A DNA stretch of 64,000 nt from Anastatus disparis (lineage: Eukaryota; Arthropoda; Insecta; Hymenoptera; Eupelmidae): NCBI GenBank assembly GCA_017163975.1, contig JAFFSR010000279.1:745001-809000 (forward strand), given 5' to 3'. Under the pieces are notes generated by a model. That model saw only the letters and a program-made list of their open reading frames with translations. It was not told the DNA's origin and did not search any database. Shown here one piece after another: positions 12,100 through 22,972 of this stretch (positions are counted from its first letter, which is position 1; every line of letters begins with the position of its first letter). A program made the translations under genes and the position numbers.

Positions 12100-13925
12100 A
12101 GGGTAAACGATTAGAAATTGAAGACAATAAAAATTATAATAAAAATTACAATAATAATTATAATAACAATCATAATATTGTATTGACCAAAGTTATTGAT
12201 AAAACAATAAAGAGCAAAATAAAAAAAAAAATTTTTAAATTAAATAAAAAAATTTTAACTGAAAAAATTAATTTAAAACTGATTGGTTGTATAACAAATA
12301 TATATTTCGATGAAAATCTCATATCTAAAAATTACATTAGTTCCATGACAAATACATATATTTATTATGAGGCGAAACATTTGGCTTTCGAATATACTAA
12401 ATGTAACGATTTTTTCAAGTGTTGTCATAAAGGAGAAGTAGAATTGTTAGAAAATCCTCCTTCCCCAAAACAATTAAAGTTTTTAGCAAATGAATTAACG
12501 GAAGAAAGTATTGATTTTCGACGAAATGTTAAGTTGTACAACCATGCTTTAGTATTTGCAAGTTTTGGTGCTAATTTTAATACATTGACGGGTAAAGGAC
12601 CAAAAGTTATTAAAATATATAGACAAATTTACCATAATGTATATGCGTTACATTCTAATAAAGATGAAGCACGTAAATATGGACAATTATATATTTTAGA
12701 TAATGAAATGGCAACGATTGAACGGAATAAGTTTAATACAACTTTAACATTATTGAAACATTTAGATAACTTGATAAGAGATATTAACCCTTATGCTAAA
12801 GGTTATAAAATGAAGAAGAAGAACTACAACGATGTGCAAAAATCAATTGTTCTCCAAGAACTGTTACTATGTCTATTGTCCGCAATAATAATTTGGATAA
12901 AAATAGATGTAATCTACCTACCTGTAATGAAGTTGCAATAGTATATGTTGGAGATGATGGTCTTCCTCTTATTGAACGCGATATTGTCATTCACTTTAAG
13001 TATGATAAACCAATTAGTATACCGACAATTAGCAAACATACAGATCCTACGACATATCCGCTTATCCATCCCAATGGTGGTTTTGGAGGAATGCCAAATA
13101 TGAAAAGTAAATTTGAAAAATCTAATATTTCAAATTTGCAATTTTATTATTCTAGATTAAGTGTTAGAAATGAATTTAATCCATACCTAAATTTAGGAAA
13201 AATTTCTGAACGGTTTATTGTTGATGCGTTTGCGAAAGTTGAAACCTCTAGATTATATTTCATACGAAAAAACCAAAACGTATTAAGAAGTGATTGTTAC
13301 CAAGGGGTTATGGACTATTTACATAACAAAAAGAGAATTGGATTCTTTAAAAATTGGAAAAATGGTCATATTACCATCAAACTTTACATGGAATCTACGA
13401 TTTTAAAAACAAAATTACATTGACTCAATGACACTTGTGAATTATCAACGTAAACCTATCCTTTTTGTAACTATCACCTGTAACCCATATTAGAAAGAAA
13501 TAACTAAAAACTTGGAAATTTATGAAAATGCAATAGGTAGACCAGATATTATAACAAAAGTATTTTATGAAAAAGTAGTAGAATTCAAAAATTTAGCAAT
13601 AAATAAGGGAATATTAGGAAAATGTATTGCATATAGTTATGTAATTGAATTTTAAAAACGAGGATTACCGCATATGCATATGTTGTCATTCTTAGATGAA
13701 AATCATAAATTTGACATTCCCGAAAAAGTTGATAAAATAATAAGTGCAGAAATCCCAAAAAGAGATATTTTTTCAAAATTATATAGTATTGTTAAACAAT
13801 TTATGATACACGGTCCCTGTGGTATGCAAAATATAAATTGTCCATGTATGGATAAAAATACGAAACAATGTGATTGACATTTTCCAAAAAAATATAATAA
13901 TACAACAACATTTAAGAGACAGCCG
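12100..13925 (+). pseudogene. Helitron copy 2, N domain and Rep HUH region
   Basis: Frames 12100-12941 and 12869-13423 carry the Helitron-like N domain: FKCCHKGEVELL, YNHALVFASFGANF, QLYILD and INPYAKGYK, then IERDIVIHFK, TTYPLIHPNGG and RLYFIRKNQN. From 13424 the Rep core follows in another frame, with FVTITCNPY and GLPHMHMLSFLDE. In that last block the HUH motif (His-Met-His, 13671-13679) is intact, unlike copy 1. The asparagine-rich stretch near 12120-12180 is shared with copy 3 at 62700. It is broken by frameshifts near 12900 and 13430 and by a MITE at 13926. Confidence 0.85.
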
Positions 13926-14167
13926 TATAGCTCTATCCTTCTCTAATCTAAATTTTTGTTATTAATAATAAATTAAATATTATTATACAAAAGTAAGGTC
14001 ATAGCCCAATAGATTTCAGGACGAGCAAACGATCCAATTCTATGAAAAAAAAAAATAAGATCGTTTGCTCGTCCTGAAATCTACTGGGCTGTACCCTTAC
14101 TTTTGTATGGCAATATTTAATTTATTAATAATAACGAAAATTTAGATTAGACAAGGACAGAGCTATA
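13926..14167. mobile_element. Foldback MITE, about 120-bp arms
   Basis: The two halves are reverse complements. TATAGCTCTATCC at the left pairs with GGACAGAGCTATA at the right, and GATCGTTTGCTCGTCC occurs in the centre with its complement. It is probably flanked by TA. It interrupts the Rep gene of Helitron copy 2; the gene resumes with GYPLYKRK at 14190. Confidence 0.85.
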
Positions 14168-14814
14168 TGGTCTTCTCTTAAATCAAATGGATATCCACTA
14201 TATAAACGTAAAAATGATGGCGTCAAAATTATTTTCAAAAATAAATTTACAGACATAGTTGCAGATGATGGATTTGTTGTTCCTTATAATCCTTACTTAT
14301 TATTAAAATTTAATGCACACATAAATGTATAAGTATGTTCTACTGCATTGAATATTTATTCAAATACTGTTATAAAGTTCTTAATTGTGCATACATTAAA
14401 ATACATCAAGTGAATGTCGATTTTCAATAAAAAAATAAAGACACTTTTCAAAATGACAATCGTGAAAATGTTGAATATGAATATGAAGAAATCCAACAAT
14501 ACATTAATACATGATATTCATGTCCACCTGAAGCTATGTACAGATTATTAGAATATTCTTTACATATTATTTCACATACTATAAACGTCTAAGCATTCAT
14601 GAAGAAAATCAACAAAATGTATTTTTTAAAGAAGGAAAAGAAGAAATAATCATGCAAAAAATATAGGAACAACATTAACAGCATATTTTGAATTGAATAG
14701 AGAAGATTTTGAAGCACGAAATCACTTCTATTCAGAAATTCCAAATTTTTATACATTTGATAAAAAAAAAACGAAAAAGTGGAATAAAAGAAAAAAAAAG
14801 AAAACTAATACTTA
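14168..14814 (+). pseudogene. Helitron copy 2, Rep two-tyrosine to linker region
   Basis: Readable blocks: FVVPYNPYLLLKFN (about 14270-14310), a damaged two-tyrosine stretch near 14350, CPPEAMYRLLEYS (14520-14560) and GTTLTAYFELNREDFEARNH (14667-14726). Stops at 14330 and 14590 break the frame. A run of A-rich lysine codons precedes the insertion of the next MITE. Confidence 0.75.
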
Positions 14815-15474
14815 CTTGGAGACTATCACAACTCCGGATCACGGATTTTGCTCAAACTTTGGGACAAGTTTTCAGATGCCAAAATATAAAAAAAGCTAAA
14901 GTTATAATCACAAACGCTCAATATTTCCCTAGTTACAGGCAATTAAAGAAAATCACTAAAAAAGTTTCTAGATTTTCGAACGTATATAGTTCTTTAGCAT
15001 TGATAGCTAGAAGCTTTAAACTTTGGGGAAAAATAATATTTTCTCATGATATAACTACTATTTCGAAAGGATTTGAGCTCAGCTTTCATTTTAAAAAAGT
15101 TACAGCGCAATAAAGATTGGACCCAATTTTAGCTTTTGTTATTAATTAATGTTTCAAAAAGAAAATTCAGGTCCAAGCTTTATGGCGCTATAACTTTGGG
15201 AAAAAATAATATTTTTATATGCTATAACTACTATTTCAAAAGGATTAAAGCTCAGCTTTTATTTCAAAAAAGTTTCAAGCTTCTAACTATCAATACTGAA
15301 GAACTGTATATGTTTAAAAATCTAGTTTTTTAGTAATTTTCTTTAATTGTCTGTAACTTGGGAAATATCGAGCATTTGTGACTATGACTTCAACTTTTTT
15401 CATATTTTGGCATCTGAAAACTTATTTCAAAGTTTGAGCTAAATCCGTGATCTGGAGTTGTGATACTCTTCTAG
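14815..15474. mobile_element. 3-bp-TSD long-arm MITE, copy A
   Basis: 660-bp foldback element. It starts CTTGGAGACTATCAC and ends in the near-complement GTGATACTCTTCTAG. The flanking target duplication is TTA (14812-14814 and 15475-15477). The arms of about 300 bp are almost self-complementary. Same family as copies B and C. The 3-bp TTA/TAA preference points to PIF/Harbinger-type mobilisation (inference). Confidence 0.9.
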
Positions 15475-16625
15475 TTAGTAGAATGTACTTGATATGTCTA
15501 AAAGATAGAGAACGTTATTTTATTAGGTTATTACTATTACATGTTAATGGAGTCACATCTTTAGAAGTTTTGCGTGCTATTGAGTATGTAATGTGCAATT
15601 TGTTTTATGAGGCAACTAAAGCAAAACAATTAATCAACGAAGATGAAGAATGGGATAGATGTTTTAAAGAAGCATCTTCAACAGAATTCTCTTATGCTCT
15701 TTGTGAATAATTTGCTTTCATTTACATTTAAAATTATATAAAAGCACGAGATTTATATGGAAAGTATAAAAATAAGTTTTACCATCCTAAATACATAAAA
15801 AATATAGGTGAAAATTTTGCATTGAATGTTATTAAAAATAATTTACAAGTCAATGGATTTTCATTAAACGATTTTAATTTACCTAATGTGAGCACATTCA
15901 TAGAAGAAGATAGTGATGAAACAATTTTAAATCATAATAATAATATTCTTAATGAATTAGAATCGAAAATATATTTCTGAAATGATAAACAAAGGCAAAT
16001 ATTCAACTGTACTATAAAAAGTTTAAACAACCAAATCAAGAAAAATATATTTTTATAGATGGACCAGGTTAAAGTGGAAAAATTTATTTACTTAACGTTT
16101 TAATAGCTTATTTTAAATATCACTCTATACATTATCCATGTGTAGCTTGGACAGGTATAGCAGCGAATTCATTAGTCGATGAAAAAACAGTGCATACAAC
16201 ATTTAAACTACCGTTCAATATAACAGATTGTACAACTTGTAATGTTAAGCCCGATTCTGCAGAAGGCAAACAAATAAAGGGAACACAAATAAATATTTGG
16301 GATGAAATATCCATGACTTTAAAATTTGCTTTTGAAGCAGTTGATTGTCTTTTTTAAGATTTATGCGATTTAAACCAACATTTCGGTGGTAAAACTGTAA
16401 TTGTATCAGAAGATTTCAGGCAAACATTACCAATTGTTCGACATTGAAGCCGAATGAAGATTATTGAAAATTTAGTTAAATTTAGTTTATTATAACAGAA
16501 TTTTAAGCAAACGAAGTTAAATGAAAATCTACGAGTTTCGGATGATGATAATAATTTTAAACAATGGTTATTAGATATCGGATAAGGAAAACACTGCAAT
16601 GTTTTTGAAGATGATAATGAACTAA
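15475..16625 (+). pseudogene. Helitron copy 2, PIF1-like helicase N-terminal half
   Basis: Starts with SRMYLICLKDRERYFIRLLL (15475 on) and continues through LNDFNLPNVS (about 15880) to the helicase proper. Walker A reads FIDGPG-stop-SGK (16056-16080, stop inside the P-loop). Later motifs are WTGIAANSL, TVHTTFKLP, Walker B WDEISM (16298-16315) and GGKTVIVSEDFRQTLPIV (16386-16439). The helicase would unwind DNA during rolling-circle transposition. In-frame stops at 15710, 15979, 16070, 16357 and 16446 show that it is inactive. Confidence 0.85.
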
Positions 16626-17299
16626 CAAGGAGAGTATCACATGTGCGGGTCACAGATTTGTCTGAAACTGCGAGAAATAGTCGATCTTACCTAAAAAACA
16701 TGTTTCCTAAAAGTATAGAGTCTAACGCTTAATATTTCGCTAGTTACAGGTAATTAAAGAAAATCACTAAAAAAGTTACTAGATTTTCAAACACTTACAG
16801 TTCTTTAGCATTGATAGCTAGAAGCTTGAAACTTATTTTAAATGAAAATTGAGCTCAAATCCTTTCAAAAAAGCACTTGCAGTATGTCAAAATATTATTT
16901 TTTCCCAAAGTTATAGCATAATGAAGATTTGACCTTAATTTTCCTGTTTGAACATTAATAAAAATATAGCTAAAATAAAAGCTAAAATTCGGTCCAATAT
17001 TTATTACGCTATAACTTTGGGAAAAAATAATATTTTGACATACTGCAGGTGCTTTTTTGAAAGGATTTGAGCTCAGCTTTCATTTAAAATAAGTTTCAAG
17101 CTTCTAGCTATCAATGCTAAAGAACTGTAAGTGTTTGAAAATCTAGTAACTTTTTTAGTGATTTTCTTTAATTACCTGTAACTAGCGAAATATTGAGCGT
17201 TAGACTCTATACTTTTAGGAAACATGTTTTTTAGGTAAGATCAACTATTTCTCGCAGTTTCAGACAAATCTGTGACCCGCACATGTGATACTCTCCTTG
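16626..17299. mobile_element. 3-bp-TSD long-arm MITE, copy B
   Basis: 674-bp nearly perfect palindrome. Ends are CAAGGAGAGTATCAC and GTGATACTCTCCTTG. Target duplication TAA at 16623-16625 and 17300-17302. Its terminal 40 bp differ from copies A and C (GTGCGGGTCACAGATTTGTC) while the interior is shared, so it is a subfamily. Confidence 0.92.
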
Positions 17300-17650
17300 T
17301 AAGTGCTATATCAGATAATTTTATTATAAAAGAAAATCTTGTCAAAGAAATATTCGGAAAAGCAATAAAAATAAACAATACAAATCTAACGGTGAAAGTT
17401 ATTTTGGCACAAAAAAATAATGATGTTATTAAAATTAATAATAATATTTTGAATTTAATGGGAGGCAACTATATTGAATATTCCAATATTAATACAGCTG
17501 AAGATGATAACAAAGAAAATTTAGATATTATGTTATCTACGGAATTTTTAAATGAGTTATCTCCTAATAGACTTCCACCACATAAATTACATTTAAAAGT
17601 AGGGGCTATCATAATACTTCTAAGAAATTTAAATGTCAATGAAAGACTTT
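17300..17650 (+). pseudogene. Helitron copy 2, helicase middle segment
   Basis: An open stretch encoding the region between helicase motifs III and V: NVNERL just before the next insertion, MLSTEFLNELSPNRLPPHKL before that, and the VILAQKN block at 17400. It matches 8500-8750 of copy 1. It is bounded by MITE copies B and C. Confidence 0.85.
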
Positions 17651-18314
17651 CTAGGAGAGTGTCACACTTCCGGATCACGGATTTTGCTCAAACTTCGGGA
17701 TGAGTTTTCAGATGATAAAATATGAAAAACACTAAAGTTATAGTCATAAACACTCAATATTTCCCTAGTTACAGGCAATTGAAAAAAATCACTAAAAAAG
17801 TTACTATATTTTTAAACGCGTATAGTTCTTTAGCATTGATAGCTAGAAGCTTAAACCTTTTTTCAAATTAAAGCTGAGCTTAAATCCTTTCGAAATAGTA
17901 GTTATGGCATGTAAAAATATTATTTTTTCCCAAAGTCATAGCGTAATAAAGATTGGACCTGAATTTTTATTTAAAAATATTAATTAAAAATAAAAGCTGA
18001 AATTAGGTCCAATTTTTATTACGCTATAACTTTAGGAAAAAATAATATTTTGATATGTTGTAACTACTGTTTCGAAAGGATTTGAGCTCAGCTTTAATTT
18101 GAAAAAAGTTTTAAGCTCCTAGCTATCAATGCTAAATAACTATATGCGTTTAAATATCTAGTAACTTTTTTAGTGATTTTCTTCAACTGCCTGTAACTAG
18201 GGAAATATTGAGTGTTTATGACTATAACTTTAGCTTTTTTCATATTTTATCATCTGAAAACTCATCCCGAAGTTTGAGCAAAATCCGTGATCCGGAGGTG
18301 TGACACTCTCCTAG
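17651..18314. mobile_element. 3-bp-TSD long-arm MITE, copy C
   Basis: 664-bp foldback. Ends are CTAGGAGAGTGTCACAC and GTGTGACACTCTCCTAG. Target duplication TTT at 17648-17650 and 18315-18317. Removing it rejoins the helicase codons (GAAAGACTTT to TGTAATGG) without change of frame, which fixes the boundaries. Confidence 0.92.
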
Positions 18315-18706
18315 TTTGTAATGGAACAGGGTTGATAGTAAAAAAGTTGTTCAAATATTCCTATCAAGCGGAATCAGCAACTGGACAAAACAAAGGTGAA
18401 TTAGTTTTAATTCCAAGAATAAGTTTATCTCCATCTACAGAAGAAACTCATTTTAATATGCAACGAAAACAGTTTCCTATTAGATTAGGTTTTGCAATGA
18501 CTATTATAAAATTTTAAGGAAAAAGTTGGTGTTTATTTGCCGTCACCAGTTTTCAGTCATGGACAATTATATGTTGCTCTTCCAAGGACAAAATATTAAA
18601 ATAATTTAAAATTATTTTTAGGCGACAACGCTATTGTCAACGAAAAAAATAAAAATGAACAGAACACAATTAATACAAAAAACATAGTTTTTAAAGAGAT
18701 ATTGTA
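18315..18706 (+). pseudogene. Helitron copy 2, helicase C-terminus
   Basis: CNGTGLIVKKLF, LVLIPRISLSPS and FPIRLGFAMTI are followed after a frameshift by VGVYLPSPVFSHGQLYVAL, the helicase VI motif region. It ends naturally at 18706 after NTKNIVFKEIL, the same ending as copy 1 (9136). Confidence 0.85.
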
Positions 18707-18869
18707 AAGAATATGTCAAGAGATATTGTATATATTTATGTTTTAGATTCTGTAATAGTTGAATTTGAATATATAATTAAAAATATAATATTTACTAAAA
18801 TATAAAATATTTACTAAAATATATATCAACTGAGGCTATCAAAATCGATAGTTTGATATGATATTGAAT

Positions 18870-19304
18870 TAGCTGCATAAGAGGATTCGCTGTTTAATCG
18901 GCTGCATATGGACATGCGCAATTAAATCGACTGCACAAGAGAATGCACTGTTGAATCGGCTGCATATGGGGATACGCTGTTAAATTGACTGCTTAAGAGA
19001 ATGCAATGTTGAATATACTGAATATGGGGATATGCTGTCAAACCGGCTTCACAAGAGAATGCGCTGTTGAATCGGCTGCATATGGGGATACGCTGTTAAA
19101 TCGGCTACATAAGGGGATGCGCTGTTAAATCGGCTGCATATTGGGATGCGCTGTTGAATTGGCTGTATATGAGGATGCGCTGGTCAATCAGCTGCATATT
19201 AGAATGCACTGTTCGATCGGCTGCATATGAGGATGCGCTGCTTAATCGGTTGCATACTGGGATGATCTGTTGAATCAGCTGCATATGAGGATGTGCTATT
19301 AGAT
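18870..19304. repeat. 29-bp minisatellite, 15 copies
   Basis: Fifteen consecutive 29-bp units with consensus CGGCTGCATATGGGGATGCG plus CTGTTAAAT. Adjacent units alternate between CATATG and CATAAG/CACAAG variants in the first half, suggesting an older dimer. No insertions or deletions disturb the phase. Confidence 0.92.
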
Positions 19305-19479
19305 TCGCAATGTCTAATGCCAAGATGAGACGCACAAACATATTGCATTCAAAATAAAAAAAAATATTAAAGCGTTTAGAGCAAAGCCTATATAAAACAT
19401 TATAAGACATACGTTCCACTGGAGAACCTAATGTAAAAGTAAACAGGCTTGGATAGAACACTACGTTAAAAAATATAGA

Positions 19480-19812
19480 ACAGAGAAATGTAAGACCCAA
19501 AAAAATATAATGCTCGAAAAATATAGAGCCCAAGAAAATATAAGAATCTAAAAAATATTAAGCCCAAAAAAAAATAAGAATCAATAAAGTATTGGGCACA
19601 AAAAAACATAATAATCGAAAAAATATTGGGCCCAAAGAAATATAGAGCCCAAGAAAATATAAGAATCAGTAAAATATTCGGTCCAAAAAATATAAAAATT
19701 AAAAAAGTATTGGGCCCAAAAAAATATAGAGCCCAAGAAAATATAAGAATAAAAAAAATAATAGGCCCATAAAAATATAGAGCCCAAGAAAATATAAGAA
19801 TCAGAAAAATTT
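19480..19812. repeat. A-rich tandem repeat around TATAGAGCCCAAGAAAATAT
   Basis: The phrase AGCCCAAGAAAATATAAGAA recurs at 19528, 19647, 19730 and 19782, alternating with ATATTGGGCCCAAA units. The period is irregular (about 50 and 100 bp). Minus-strand open frames here (Tyr/Phe-rich) are repeat artefacts. Confidence 0.8.
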
Positions 19813-20546
19813 TACAGTAGATAAGCTATAGGCATGCCGGATCACTTTCATTCTGGATCATCCCCTCTCTCCTCAAAGTGATCGAGAATTTGATGTGAGT
19901 ATAAGGTCATAAGAGTATCCCCTTCTTCGAGTGATTTTTTGAATTTTAGTTTTTATTCCCTACTCTATGTGGTTTAGAATCCAATGTGTGTATGAATCCC
20001 GTTAGAGTTACCTTTTCTTTAATTGATTTATAGGTGGCTCCACTTTCACAATACTTCACTATTTAAATTCATTTGTTTTTATTTTGTGGTAAAAAGACCT
20101 TTTTCTTTTCCTAAAAATATGTTTTCTTTTACTGAGGAATTTTTAAAAGATTAATGTTTACGATTGCGTGTTTTTCAAAATTTTCATCTCTTTGACTTTT
20201 TTCTTTAAGCCACTTGCTCCTGAACAAAAGAATATTTTTACTTATCTTCTTGAAATAAGAGTTCTCTTATTTTACAACAAGATGAGAAAAGATAGCTGAC
20301 CCTGTTAATCAATTTTTTTCTCAAAAAAAAAGATTTTTACAAAAAAAAATAAAAACAGGGCATAAAAACAGTGACTTGAAAAAAAATATATTAGAAGACA
20401 AATTTATAGTTTCCTTTTGTATTCCTAAGGGTTGCATGATTCATTATTTTTATGCACCTACGACTCAAAAGAGAACACACACACAGTGTACTGCATTGAC
20501 AGAAAGGACATTCTTTTCCTTCTCTCCTAAAAGCAGGTAAATTTTT
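19813..20546. other. Pyrimidine-rich spacer, part of a duplicated segment
   Basis: No gene recognised. The segment 20045-20245 (CTTTCACAATACTTCACTAT, a GACCTTTTTCTTTTCC run and the TTTAAGCCACTTGCTCCTGA box) is repeated with changes at 20913-21130. Confidence 0.45.
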
Positions 20547-20798
20547 GTGCAACGTTCAAGAAAACGCATAGTAGGCAGCGCTACAAAAAAGACTCTCCAT
20601 CCACTAAAAAACTTGACGTTTGCTAATGACCCTTTCTCTTTCGCTTCCCCGCAGCGCCACTTAGTCGGCGCAGTCAGTGTGCTGAAAACAGACTCTGATT
20701 GCTCTGATTATCTTAATGCAATCGGCGCTTTACGCAACGCTGAACGATACATGCGGCGCCTAATGTCTTTGAGTGCAGGTTTATACAGAAAACCCTAA
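20547..20798 (+). CDS. Hypothetical short ORF in a GC-richer island
   Basis: An 83-codon open frame lies in the only locally GC-rich stretch of this region (20540-20800), following a pyrimidine-rich tract. I do not recognise the product. It is basic at the start and has SVLKTDSDCSDYLNAIGALR in the middle. A possible splice acceptor (CTTCCCCGCAG, ending 20655) lies within it, so only the 3' half might be an exon. It sits at the left of the adintovirus/Polinton-like cluster and could be a remnant of it. Low confidence that it is a real gene. Confidence 0.25.
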   Translation: MQRSRKRIVGSATKKTLHPLKNLTFANDPFSFASPQRHLVGAVSVLKTDSDCSDYLNAIGALRNAERYMRRLMSLSAGLYRKP

Positions 20799-20912
20799 AT
20801 ACCATAAACCACTGATCCGAAAATAGCAGAAACGTAAAAATTTTAGCTGGCTCTCGTTTTTTTTCGGTCTCGTCATTGTTTTACCACTGCATGTTTTTTC
20901 TTTTTTATCTCC

Positions 20913-21130
20913 ATGATAGTTTCTTTAACCCACATGCTTCTGATCGATAGATATTTTTCCTCTGGTCACTTTCACAATACTTTACTATTCAAAGTCAATT
21001 GTTTTCATTTTGTGGGAAAGAGACCTTTTTTTTTCCTTGTCGTAAAAATGTTTTCTTTTACTGAGAAAAGAAACCTTTTTATGGTTTTTATGTTTATAAT
21101 CTTACGATCTTTCAAAATACCTATTTCTTT
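20913..21130. repeat. Second copy of the 20045-20245 segment
   Basis: Shares CTTTCACAATACTTTACTAT, the GACCTTTTTTTTTCC run and a TTTAACCCACATGCTTCTGA box with the upstream copy. The two halves are in a different order, as if circularly permuted or rearranged. Confidence 0.6.
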
Positions 21131-21557
21131 AAAAATTAAAACTCTTATTGTGCCCATTCTACACCCATGTATTAAGTTAAAAAAATAAGGTTATTGGTGA
21201 ATTTTTTCTTTTCAAAAAAGGTTTTCTTGGCAGGTTTATATTTTTGAAAGTCACCTGTTATCTTATTTTATCTTTTTTTTTTAGAAAAAAGGTCTTTTAC
21301 TCTTTTCCTAAAACGATATATTGGTCATTTAATTTTGAGAACGAAGCTCTTTGCGAATGCATTCTTTTTTAGATGGAAGAGAGGGCATGGAAAATACTCG
21401 GGAATTGTCAAAAAATTTTTTTCTGCAGGTAGGTAATTTTTGTAAATTTTTTTTGTATAAATACCAGGGCAAATGTCATATTCAGTATCCAGTCTTCTCC
21501 CAATTTCCGGCAAGTTTTCATTAGATTGAACTTAAGTAAATTTAAAAAAAAAAAATA

Positions 21558-22591
21558 ATGCCCAGCCAAACGAAAAAAAGTATCCAAGTCATGCGGGATT
21601 GCATGTAATGGCTGATGAGGAATGGCTCATTACTATTAGTTATGATAAATCATTTGAGTTGGGCAATGGATGCCATTGGAGCACGTTAGTATATTTATTT
21701 TTTAATAATTATTTTCTCATAATTAAAAAATTTTTCTTGTATTTTTTTATGATTTAATCTTTTTTCTTGTTTTAGTGCCACCGCCACCGGTAAGCGCCTC
21801 AATGCAGCAGCTATTTCAGGGGTCGGAAACCCCTAGGGCAAGGCCGAGCCCTAGCCCGAGCCCAAGCCCCAGCCCGAGCCCGAGCCCAAGCCCAGTAAAA
21901 CGCACATTAAAAAGAAAGGGCTCTTCGAGGGTCAGAACGTCCAGCTCGAGTTCGAGTTCTAGTGGCACCTCATCCACTTGTTCCTCGTGCCACTCAAAGA
22001 AATCGAAAACGGTCAGGACATTCTACAACGCAGAAGGTAAATTTTATTTTCTTAATACACAATTCAAAATTGAATTTTTATATTAAATTTAATATATTTT
22101 TTCTGTTTCAGAATCAAAGAAGGATGCAGCCACTTCTCTTCGGGAAAACTCACCGATAGCCGGACCTTCAGGTCTTCAGGGTAAGTGAAAAAACAAAAAA
22201 CGGAAAAAAAGAAAAAACGCAAAACAAATAAAATATTTAATTTATTTTTCTGTTTTAGCATCGAAGAAAGCAATAACTCCCGCACTAAAATTCGCCGAAA
22301 CCTGAACCATCGGGACTTAACATGAGTGAGTAATAAAAATTAAACAATAATTTATTCCACATAGGTTTATTCATTTGAATAACTAATTAATTTTTTTTTT
22401 CAGACACGAATGACAGTACTTCTCTTCAGGAGAATAGACCTCCTCCTGCAAGACGAATCTTGCAGCTTAAAAACTTGGGGAAAAAAATCAACATGAATAC
22501 CAGGCTCCCTAAGTCAAACCAGGAGGATGAGGCAATAGTGACTTCATGCAGTGGTCCCGTAATAAAAGAAGATGTCACATGGATCGATTAG
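21558..22591 (+). pseudogene. Five-exon gene for a Ser/Pro-rich basic protein (probably broken)
   Basis: Consensus splice sites define likely exons 21558-21684, 21776-22036, 22112-22180, 22259-22325 and 22404-22591, with AATAAA signals just after the stop. Exon 2 encodes a run of SP dipeptides (21844-21894), then KRTLKRKGS and a serine tract. Exons 3-5 each carry a related short module (SKKDAATSLRENSP and NDSTSLQENRPPP), suggesting exon duplication. One in-frame TAA in exon 1 (21606-21608) and a stop or frameshift in exon 4 argue for a recently dead gene. An alternative is a shorter living protein starting elsewhere. I do not recognise the family; its position suggests a link to the viral-like cluster. 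Confidence 0.45.
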
Positions 22592-22972
22592 AAAATTGTA
22601 AAAATAAAAAATAAATTTTATGTATATGTATATGTATTTTGTGTAAACGTAAAAAGAATTATGTAACTGGCGGAAAATATGTATATGTAATAAAAATTTT
22701 AATTCGATGAAAAAAAAAATAATAGTTTATAAAATCTGAGTTTAAATTGGCTTATTTCATAAGCCTTCCTGTAATTTAATCTATTTTATAAAAAAAATTT
22801 TTTCCACTTAAATGAATCATTATAATTAAAAATAGTAGTTGGTTTGGGAATATTAAATGAAATTATATTAATCATTGATAAATTTTTTTATTTTTAAAAT
22901 CACGTTCAATTATTTTTTCTTTTTAGAAATACAATTATTATAGTATTTTAATAAGATAATAAAAAAAAAATT

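Larger units (their letters stand above)
12100..18706 (+). mobile_element. Autonomous-type Helitron, copy 2, with nested MITEs
   Basis: The most complete Helitron in the window. The coding order is Helitron-like N domain, Rep with HUH and two-tyrosine region, then PIF1-like helicase to a natural stop at 18704-18706. The coding sequence is split by four MITEs (13926-14167, 14815-15474, 16626-17299, 17651-18314), and the gene text resumes exactly after each. Many stops also lie in the gene itself, so it is inactive. I could not locate its TC 5' end or CTRR 3' hairpin. Confidence 0.85.

Noticed and set aside
11441..12127. Four overlapping minus-strand ORFs rich in Ser, Leu and Phe
   Set aside because: Created by the GAGACR purine repeat; no domain and no conserved start.
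17272..18517. ORFs beginning MTRTCDTLLVS or MIRRCDTLLV
   Set aside because: These starts lie in the MITE inverted ends and run into Helitron text; they are chance fusions. Similar starts occur at each MITE copy.
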